NCBI GenBank assembly: GCA_003644405.1
Contig: QNCE01000089.1
Span: 1-5,080, forward strand
DNA: 5,080 nt
DNA from: Candidatus Omnitrophota bacterium
Lineage (GTDB): Bacteria > Omnitrophota > Gorgyraeia > Duberdicusellales > 4484-171
Direction: 5' to 3'
Positions 1 through 5,080 of the stretch are shown piece by piece. A program made the position numbers and the translations under genes. Under the pieces are notes generated by a model. It ran no database searches. It was given only the letters and a program-made list of their open reading frames with translations, and was not told the DNA's origin. Position 1 is the first letter of the stretch. Each line of letters begins with the position of its first letter.

Positions 1-3000
1 ATCAACTTCCAATACTCTCTTTCTTTGGATTCTTCTCCACCATCTAAATCCCGTGCCCATAAATCATTGAATTTCTCTATATTCAATTCTTTAACAATAT
101 AATTGTATGATTCCTGTCCCAACTTCTTCTCTAAAATGCTTCGTGTAGAAGAAAATGCATAATGTAAGACAATCTCATCAGGTTTCACATCGGTCAGCTT
201 ACCAAAATCATATAATACAGGTTTACCTGATTGAGTGAATCCAAAATCTGCCACATAAATAAATGCAACACTAAAATCAGTATCAAATACTCCTCTGCGC
301 CACATCTCATGTTGCAATTCTACATATTTCTTATAATCTTCTAAACTCATACTACTTTGAGGAACAATTTCTTCCTGAATTATTGCATTAGTTACAGAAG
401 CAACTTTAAAATCTACTTCTGCCTTAAAATCTTTAATATTTCTTAAAACTATGGTCTCGACTCCTATTCCTTTCAATTTCTCTGCCCCTATTTCATAGCC
501 CTTAATAATTCCTTCAGCTTCTTCAGAGTCTGCTTTAAATGGATTAACAATTTTTACCACATATCCATTAAAGCCTGGAATTTTAAAAGTAATAGTCTGC
601 GCCCCTCCACCAACTATATTTTTTGCTTTTAAAATTGCTGCATTCCTTATTGTCTCTCTTAATTTAGAGCTGAGGGTTTTCTCTTCCTTGCTCCTGAAAA
701 CTTTACTTAAAATACCACCATCAAATTGGGAAGGGAAAGCTAATTTTTTATCTCCTACCTCTATGGAAGGAAGTTCTCCCAACAGTGGCTCCTTTTCTTT
801 GCTTCCATCTAATTTCTCCTCTTCCTGGGAATCTATTTTTCCTAATGCTTTTGCGGCTCTGTAGCGCACACCCCGATCTTCGTCTTTTAATGCTTTTTCA
901 AGAGAGTAAATAGTGGGAATCCCTTCCTTAGTCTCTTCAATCTCTTTTTCCCCTGATTCTGTTCCTTTTGGGTCAGACTCTGATTCTGTGGATTTCGCCT
1001 TTGGTTTTATCTCCTTCAGGGATTCAATCCTCTCCAAAAGCTGATCTGCATCGTAAATGTCCCTCTCTTTCTCTTCATTTAATCTCTCTGATATCTCCTT
1101 TGCATATCTTTCAATCTCACCTAATCTTGGCTTAATAATCTCTATTGCCTCGTTATACAGTTCTTTATTGGCATGATAGAAGTCTCTAAGGAGAGCAAGT
1201 ACAATTCCACAGACAGAATCTCTAACCTCAATATCTATCGTATTGTCCTTCAATACCTCTAATATCGCATCAATGCACAATTCCTTATTTTCAAAATTAG
1301 GATATATCTTTCTTACGAAATCCGCAGCACTGTCTTTGCTACCTTGACCCTCTTTGTTAAAAACTGCCTTTCCTGGGGGATACTTAATCAAATTATCCTT
1401 TATGTCCTCTATTGTCTTGCTGCTACCTTTATCGACTTCGGTTTTTTCATCTCCAGGGGGGAATTTTTCTTTTGTCGATGTAGTGCCTAGCTTTTCCTTC
1501 CTTAATCCCCCATCTTTCAGTAATTTCTCTTGGTGCTTTGCTATCTCTACTATTCTCTGTTTTCTTATCTCTGGGGTTACCTCTGGTTTGTATAACTCTC
1601 TAGTAAGTTCTTCGGCTTCTTTTGCATCGAGTCCCCACGCCCTGAATTTGATGTAATCTCTTGCAGCTTGTGGATTCTTAACATCCTCAGCTATCTTTGT
1701 AGCAGAACCCGCGACCAGTTCCCCATAGGCATATGTCCAAAACGGTTCCCGAACCCACAGCTTCACACCCAATCTTTCCCTAACACGCTCGGATGGATGT
1801 TCCTTTGTATATTTCTTTGCAAATTCGACAAAGGTTTTCTCCCTCTCACCTGGATCTGGAATTTCTTTGGCTAATTCTATCCCCTTTCTGTATAAGGGGT
1901 ACGCCTCATTCAGAGACCCCTCCGCCTCCTCGGGCATTCCCAACTTCTCGTAATGTGATCTGAATTCATCAACAGCTACCAATACTTCCATGGCACTTGC
2001 CATTGGTATATCCCGTGCTATGCGTCCAGTAATTCTGAGATAATGAATATCTTCATGAGCTATAGCTAATCTAGAAAATAGAGGGTATCCTGTTTCAAGG
2101 TCCTTGAGGTTCATCTCATCTATATTTATATAATGTGTAACTGGAGTAACACTTTCATATTTGCTCGTAGGACACGTTTTTTCCGTCATTTCATCCACAA
2201 GCCTTTCTCTCTCCTCCTCTGTCCAGTGCGGTAGATACTCATCTACTATAATCCTTTTATGTTCAACTTCAACATGTTTTTTCTGGGATAATGTTAGTGG
2301 TTTTGCTTTAAGTTTCTCTCCAATCGATTCGAGTATTTTATGAAAACTAATGCCTTTACGAGATTCTGGTGATCTTTCGGCTTCTGGCAACCTCGCAGCC
2401 TCTACCTCACTAAACACCTCCTCATACATCTCCTCAACTGCCTCTCTATCCTCACTTTCCTTTACAAATTCCTCTCTCTCCTCATCTATTGTTAAGCCTA
2501 CCCAAAATGCAGAATTACCGCCGTCTTTAGACACCACGAAGGCAGGTTGTCTACTTAGCTTAAGGAGCCACACTTCTTTTGGTATGTCTGAAAAACGCAG
2601 GTTATCTTTACATCCCTCAGTGAGAGATAATTCCCGAGAATAAGTAGAGAACCATATCTCCTCTATAGAACTTTCACTGAGTGCGATAAATACTTTGTCT
2701 CCAGCTACTAATACATCTCCTTTCTGTATCTCTAATTTAGAAGTATCTACTAACTCACCTGCGAACCTAAGCGATAAGGCTTTAATGTATATCTTTAAGA
2801 GAGATTCTTCTTTATATTCACTGCTCCACTTATAGCGGAGAGAAATATACCTTTCCACCTCTTGAGCAAGCCCATTTAATTCTTCGACAATACGAGAGGA
2901 AGAAGATTTATCTTTAGGTCGTTGCTTTCTTATATTTTCATAAATAGAGGCAGCCCCTCCTGGGGATAGAGAGGCCTGCCTCAAGCCACGGATAGAAGGT

Positions 3001-5080
3001 GAGAAGAAAGAACTAAAAGAAATTATTTTAGCTAACAAACTCTTCAAGGATGTTATTGACTCTAAAGGTGGGGCTCTTAAAAAGAGATTTTTTGGCCAAG
3101 TTAATAATCTCTTGGGAGAATAATTGATTAAGAATCTGCCATTTCCCTTCTTTGAAACTCTTAACCAATCGGTTATCATAAACGCAGAAAAGCTGATACC
3201 TCCCTTCTTGGTCACGACAGAATAAATAGATGATTTTTTCAAGCTTTGATATAAGGATATGATTAACTTCAAGATTTTGTAAGGATAACATTTTACACCT
3301 CCTTTTTTATTCCTATCAAAATTATTAGAAGTATCCCTTTTCACATTCTTTCTATAACGAGTTATCATTCCATAAATATAGATAACAAAGAAACCTAACT
3401 TTCCTATATTTATCATAAAATCGGCTATCGTTGCTTTTGCCCAGTAACTTTCTCCAAAATACAGCATCATATAAGAATGTGCGAGTATAAAATTGGGAAC
3501 AGGTCTAAAGATAAACTCTACTAGTTGAGCAATGCCTACAAATATCATACCACCGAACGCAGCACTCATTTTTTTCAACTTAGGACTTATCGATGTCTCT
3601 TTTAAAAAGAAAAGAATGAATATAACAAAGGGGATTGTAAAAACTATGGGTATCAACAATTCAAAAGGAGTTGTGTAAAAACAACTAAAACCTCCAACTA
3701 CTGGCTGAGAAATTGAATGATATATAATAGGCCAGTTCAACTTTACAGCAAAGAATTTACTTACTTGGTCAACTAAAATTCCTACAATAGCTACTTTTGT
3801 GCTAATAGAAAGGAGATATTTTATTGAGTTTTCCTTTCTATTTTCATCACTAAATTCTACTTTTATACCCTGGGAGATTTTCTTTAATATGGCTCCTCCA
3901 TCAAAATTATTATTTTCATAATTAGAGACAGATCTCTTTAAAGAAGAAGTTTGCCTCATACCACGGATGCTGTAACCGACTTTACCTAAGACCGTTACTA
4001 CTCCTTCACAAATCCTCCAGTCTTTATTTTCTAAAGCCTTAATGGAAAGCTCTGCTACGGTAGAATCGCCAATTATCACAAGAATATCTACGATTATATT
4101 CCATCTAAATATATTATCTGTACCCAGCTCTTCAATTAAGATTTCTACTGCTTTTGCACCAAAATCTTCCCATAATACCCAGACATCATCAGAATTCTCC
4201 AACTTTCCTTCTACCACCCATTCTAACGTGTAAAGAATCTTTCTTCTCTCCTCCTCAGATATACCACCGTCTCTAAAAGAATCTTTTGAGGTTATTTTTA
4301 CATCCTCAAAAACTACCCAGAGATTTCCATCTTCACCTGCTTCCCAAGCATGCCAACCATAAAACACCTTTCCTTCTTTTATCGTCCAGAATGGACCATG
4401 TTCTTCACCAGGTAAAAGAATAATCCGTTCAATCTCTGTATCAACTGTTGTGCCTGTATATTTAACCATTCCACCTTTAGTGCCAATTAAGTTTAGATGA
4501 ATCTCCTTAAAAGGAACAGGCTCTTGAGAATGATTATGTATTCCACAATGAACATAGGGACCTGCATACCAGAAATTAAACCTATATCCTTCAATTAAAA
4601 TCTGTGGTCGGGTATAATACATATCCTTAGTGGCAAATTCAGGATCGTTAGGTATCATTTCTGAGATATGCTTCCATTCTAATTCTGCTCCTTCAGGAGA
4701 TCTCACCAAGAAATTATTTACATTATCCACACTCTGAGGAACAGAACCTTTTCTTATAAAAACAGCAACTATTACTCCCTCTTCTCCTGCCTGAATTTCA
4801 TTTTCTTCAACTAAAAGAGAACGTTTCTTCTGAGAAGTTAAAATACCTCGGGAAGGTCTTCTTAATCTGCTTCTTAAAACTTTAATATAGTGGGAGAAGT
4901 TTTTATTTAAAGGCATAGAGATAAAAGGTTTCAATTTAGCAAAATAAAATTCATAACCTGCTATATACCAGGAAGGAGTCTTACTTATCTTCTCATCACT
5001 AAATTCTACTTTTATACCCTGGGAGATTTTCTTTAATATGGCTCCTCCATCAAAATTATTATTTTCATAATTAGAGGCAG
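1..5080 (-). CDS. Giant multi-domain protein, partial at both ends (at least 1,692 codons)
   Basis: One minus-strand frame is free of stops from 5078 to 3, and neither the start nor the stop lies in the window. At this base composition an open frame of 1,692 codons is not chance. Modules in order: FDGG linker, cupin-like barrel, HEAT-like helices, second linker, LspA-like membrane domain, an ambiguous zone, third linker, acidic region with HEDIH, charged HEAT/coiled-coil region, FDGG linker, and kinase-like domain. The role of the whole is unknown. The mix of a membrane-embedded domain, a putative protease and a kinase-like fold suggests a membrane-anchored multifunctional or adaptor protein, but that is inference. 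Caution: between about 3299 and 2997 this frame encodes an unusually basic stretch with almost no acidic residues, and another frame looks better. The true annotation could therefore be two large genes with a small one between them. In that case the downstream gene might start at TTG 2982-2984, which has no visible ribosome binding site. Confidence 0.8.
45..660 (-). other. Protein-kinase/APH-like domain, divergent
   Basis: About 205 residues show the landmarks of the protein-kinase-like fold in order: a Gly-rich loop VGGGAQTITF (VGGGA at 600-614); a beta-strand Lys in GYVVKIV (codon 552-554); a hinge-like IIQEEIVPQ; a catalytic-loop equivalent GVFDTDFS (DTD 276-284) in place of HRD; and PVLYDFGKLTD with DFG at 201-209. 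Spacing from DTD to DFG is slightly longer than usual. The Asn that normally follows the catalytic Asp by five residues appears to be Phe (FDTDFSVAF), so metal binding and catalysis may be impaired. Kinase or aminoglycoside-phosphotransferase-type enzymes move phosphate from ATP to protein or small-molecule hydroxyls; the substrate here is unknown. The domain is bracketed by FDGG (714-725) and DGG (36-44) linkers, marking it as one module. Confidence 0.6.
714..725 (-). repeat. FDGG linker motif before the kinase-like domain
   Basis: QFDGGILSKV occurs here after a HEAT unit and immediately before the kinase-like domain. It resembles FDGGAILKK of linker copies 1 and 2, but the surrounding bases are not conserved. 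Other DGG sites in the frame: 4263-4271 (FRDGGIS), 2517-2525 (KDGGNS), 1506-1514 (KDGGLR), 36-44 (LDGGEE), and a degenerate NNFDRNKKGG at 3297-3326. Confidence 0.55.
730..1505 (-). other. Charged, partly coiled-coil region with HEAT-like units
   Basis: This connector follows a KDGG linker (1506-1514). It starts with a low-complexity Lys/Pro/Asp stretch. A helical pair containing NKELCIDAILEVLKDNT and EVRDSVCGIVLALLRDF (about 1190-1310) resembles a HEAT unit. Then come long Glu/Lys-rich helices likely to form coiled coil, an acidic disordered stretch (STESESDPKGTESGEKEIEE), and a clear HEAT unit (SLEKALKDEDRGVRYRAAKA, ending LGKID) at 831-920. It looks structural: a spacer and protein-binding scaffold leading into the FDGG linker and the kinase-like domain. 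Confidence 0.45.
1515..2930 (-). other. Acidic helical region with a putative zincin motif (HEDIH)
   Basis: About 470 residues follow the third linker. The first part (about 2500-2900) looks like a mixed alpha/beta domain (LEIQKGDVLVAGDKVFIALS). Next come very Glu/Arg-rich helices (about 2340-2480), then a helical domain with HEDIH at 2043-2057 in the context LAIAHEDIHYLRITGR. HExxH is the zinc-binding and catalytic signature of zincin metallopeptidases. A possible third ligand is the Glu of VDEFRSHYE (1965-1967), 26 residues after the second His, which is within gluzincin range; Glu of AMEVL is an alternative. The rest (YAYGELVAGSATKIAEDV, AKEAEELTRELY) is helical. No signal peptide or prodomain is recognisable. 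HExxH alone occurs by chance, so a peptidase role is tentative. Codons here are richer in G and C than in the flanking modules. Confidence 0.4.
2935..2996 (-). repeat. In-frame linker repeat, copy 3 (diverged, FDGG part missing)
   Basis: It encodes SIRGLRQAS (2970-2996) and then LSPGGAASIYEN, matching the first half of copy 2 in both protein and bases (ATCCGTGG, then TGAGGCA, then TCT). After YEN the sequence departs into IRKQRPKDK, so the FDGG half is lost. It lies between the two-frame zone and the acidic helical region. TTG at 2982-2984 would be the only plausible start if a separate gene began here. Confidence 0.7.
2947..2982 (-). repeat. Inverted repeat (hairpin potential) inside linker copy 3
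   Basis: On the minus strand GAGGCAG and CTGCCTC (arms 2976-2982 and 2947-2953) pair perfectly. An inner CCCC/GGGG stem (2962-2965 with 2954-2957) closes on a four-base loop, leaving ten bases (2966-2975) bulged on one side. GAGGC/GCCTC at 2971-2982 is a second, overlapping dyad. There is no T-run after it, so it is not a normal terminator. Confidence 0.6.
3028..3291 (-). CDS. Small hypothetical protein (87 aa) in an alternative frame, nested in the giant ORF
   Basis: This ATG-to-TAA ORF lies in a different frame from the giant ORF, inside the zone just after the LspA-like domain. A perfect GGAGGT sits five bases before its ATG, and three stops in its own frame (3316-3318, 3313-3315, 3307-3309) lie immediately upstream. 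The ATG is therefore essentially the first possible start. The product is soluble, without signal peptide or membrane segment. It looks like a natural mixed alpha/beta protein, with pieces such as RDQEGRYQLFCVYDNRL and FKEGKWQILNQLFSQEI, and 9 acidic residues. The competing frame has only two acidic residues over about 100 codons. I do not recognise the family. It could be a real gene between two larger ones, a nested overlapping gene, or a coincidence in the giant frame. Confidence 0.5.
   Translation of the reverse strand: MLSLQNLEVNHILISKLEKIIYLFCRDQEGRYQLFCVYDNRLVKSFKEGKWQILNQLFSQEIINLAKKSLFKSPTFRVNNILEEFVS
3297..3302 (-). promoter_or_regulatory. Shine-Dalgarno GGAGGT for the 87-aa ORF
   Basis: The minus strand reads GGAGGT, then five bases (GTAAA), then ATG at 3291-3289. 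Both match and spacing are ideal. In the giant frame the same bases encode the Gly-Gly of KKGGVK, so the site could also be an accidental product of a glycine-rich linker. A run of six A residues (3303-3308) sits just before it. Confidence 0.5.
3336..3834 (-). other. LspA-like (signal peptidase II) membrane domain, probably inactive
   Basis: Signal peptidase II (LspA) is an inner-membrane aspartyl protease that removes lipoprotein signal peptides. Four hydrophobic helices can be seen: around VAIVGILVD, FELLIPIVFTIPFVIFILFF, AAFGGMIFVGIAQLVEF and ADFMINIGKLGFFVIYIY. Diagnostic LspA landmarks fall in order: DQVSK (3756-3770) for DQxTK; VGGFS for the NxGAAFS motif; AQLVEF for GNLxDR (Glu codon 3516-3518); VPNFILAH for VVDFI; and ATIADFMINIG for FNxADxxIxxG (Asp codon 3420-3422). 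On this hand alignment the first catalytic Asp is Asn (codon 3492-3494), while the second is kept. About five extra residues separate the two. This predicts a pseudopeptidase that may still bind lipoprotein-like helices. An ordinary LspA is about 160-170 residues and stands alone; here it is embedded in a longer frame. Confidence 0.6.
3844..3971 (-). repeat. In-frame linker repeat, copy 2 (most complete)
   Basis: This copy starts with SIRGMRQTS (3945-3971) and runs through SVSNYENNNFDGG (FDGG at 3894-3905) to VEFSDE. Its last 84 nt are identical to copy 1. It joins the HEAT-like repeats to the LspA-like domain. On the minus strand GAGGCA and TGTCTC can pair (one G-U), echoing the stronger dyad in copy 3. 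Confidence 0.85.
3972..4262 (-). other. HEAT-like helical repeats after the cupin domain
   Basis: About 97 residues of amphipathic helices follow the FRDGG linker. The clearest unit runs GDSTVAELSIKALENKDWRI and then CEGVVTVLGKVG, matching the helix-turn-helix pattern of PBS-lyase-type HEAT repeats (a small helix, an Asp/Asn-Lys-Asp turn, a second helix ending in ALG or VLG plus K/x-G/I). An earlier, weaker unit covers KAVEILIEELGTDNIFRWNI with IIVDILVIIG. HEAT repeats are protein-binding scaffolds, and no catalytic residues are expected. A second HEAT-like unit, with KALGKID, occurs later in the ORF at 831-920 and is likewise followed by an FDGG linker. HEAT unit plus FDGG therefore recurs as a combination. 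Confidence 0.55.
4290..4992 (-). other. Cupin-like domain of the giant ORF
   Basis: After a basic lead-in containing RSRLRRPSRG (about 4835-4880), the segment reads like a cupin beta-barrel. It has HCGIHNH at 4530-4550, followed by an acidic residue and a Gly-rich turn (EIHLNLIGTKGGM). The second half has PGEEHGPFW around 4386-4412 and YGWHAWEAGEDGNLW, with its His at 4350-4352. Histidines in an HxH pair, a Glu and a later His match the usual cupin metal-binding set; the metal and substrate cannot be told. Small cupins of this kind are often sugar- or small-molecule-binding or isomerase-like. Fusion to HEAT repeats and a membrane domain suggests a binding rather than a metabolic role, which is inference. 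I recognise the fold with fair confidence but not the subfamily. It is followed directly by FRDGG (4263-4271), one of several DGG linkers. Confidence 0.6.
4993..5080 (-). repeat. In-frame linker repeat, copy 1 (cut by window edge)
   Basis: Positions 4993-5076 are identical base for base to 3844-3927. They encode SNYENNNFDGGAILKK followed by ISQGIKVEFSDE. The upstream part of this copy lies beyond the window, although CTGCCTC of the flanking dyad is still present. The two copies are 1,149 nt apart, exactly 383 codons, so both are read in the same frame. Confidence 0.9.

Noticed and set aside
1354..1874. Plus-strand ORFs of 100 and 68 codons
   Set aside because: They are antisense to the continuous minus-strand frame, are rich in Ser/Phe/Leu as expected for a shadow of Glu/Lys-rich coding DNA, and have no convincing ribosome binding site.
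2161..2643. Plus-strand ORFs of 60 and 97 codons
   Set aside because: Ser-rich low-complexity translations opposite the acidic helical region; shadows of the minus-strand frame.
2947..2982. Hairpin as a rho-independent terminator
   Set aside because: No U-rich run follows on the minus strand, the stem has a ten-base bulge, and the open frame continues through it.
2982..2984. TTG as start of a separate downstream gene (LRQASLSPGGAAS...)
   Set aside because: No Shine-Dalgarno precedes it, and the same codon lies inside a linker motif that elsewhere is clearly internal. Kept only as an alternative if the giant frame is really split.
4042..4233. Plus-strand ORF of 63 codons
   Set aside because: Ser/Thr-rich shadow lying opposite the HEAT-like repeats.
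3844..5076. Direct repeats as a CRISPR array, insertion-sequence ends or attachment sites
   Set aside because: Only two to three copies, more than 1 kb apart, in frame within coding DNA, with protein domains rather than spacers or a transposase between them.

Overview
The window (5,080 bases, moderately AT-rich) is coding on the minus strand from end to end. Read 5'->3' on the minus strand, one frame (codons occupying + strand positions 3k to 3k+2) has no stop from 5078 down to 3. That is 1,692 codons, open at both edges. No rRNA, tRNA, CRISPR array, transposase, promoter or terminator could be supported. The plus-strand ORFs are shadows.

The open frame is a string of recognisable modules. 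In translation order (high to low coordinates) they are: a linker with FDGG (about 4993-5080); a cupin-like beta-barrel (about 4290-4870); HEAT-like helical repeats (about 3972-4262); a second linker with SIRGMRQ and YENNNFDGG (about 3844-3971); a four-helix membrane domain resembling lipoprotein signal peptidase II (LspA) but lacking one catalytic Asp (about 3336-3834); a zone where two frames are open at once (about 3028-3299); a third linker with SIRGLRQ and AASIYEN (about 2935-2996); an acidic helical region with an HEDIH zincin-type motif (about 1515-2930); a charged, partly coiled-coil region with HEAT-like units (about 730-1500); an FDGG linker (714-725); and a protein-kinase/APH-like domain with a Gly-rich loop, Lys, Asp and DFG (about 45-660). 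A further DGG linker starts at the left edge, so more modules probably follow outside the window.

Two things stand out. First, the modules are joined by a recurring in-frame linker, of which 84 nt are perfectly identical in two copies 1,149 nt (383 codons) apart. Second, the segment after the LspA-like domain contains an 87-codon ORF in another frame (3028-3291). It has a textbook GGAGGT Shine-Dalgarno and three in-frame stops just upstream, and its amino-acid composition looks more natural than that of the long frame there. Either this is a gene nested in a giant gene, or the region is really three genes whose boundaries are hidden by an accidental open frame or an indel.

The organism is uncertain. 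Giant, repeat-linked, multi-domain ORFs of this style, mixing enzymes, pseudo-enzymes and HEAT repeats, would fit an uncultured bacterium such as Omnitrophota, where giant proteins are known. No taxonomic marker is present, so this is an inference only.
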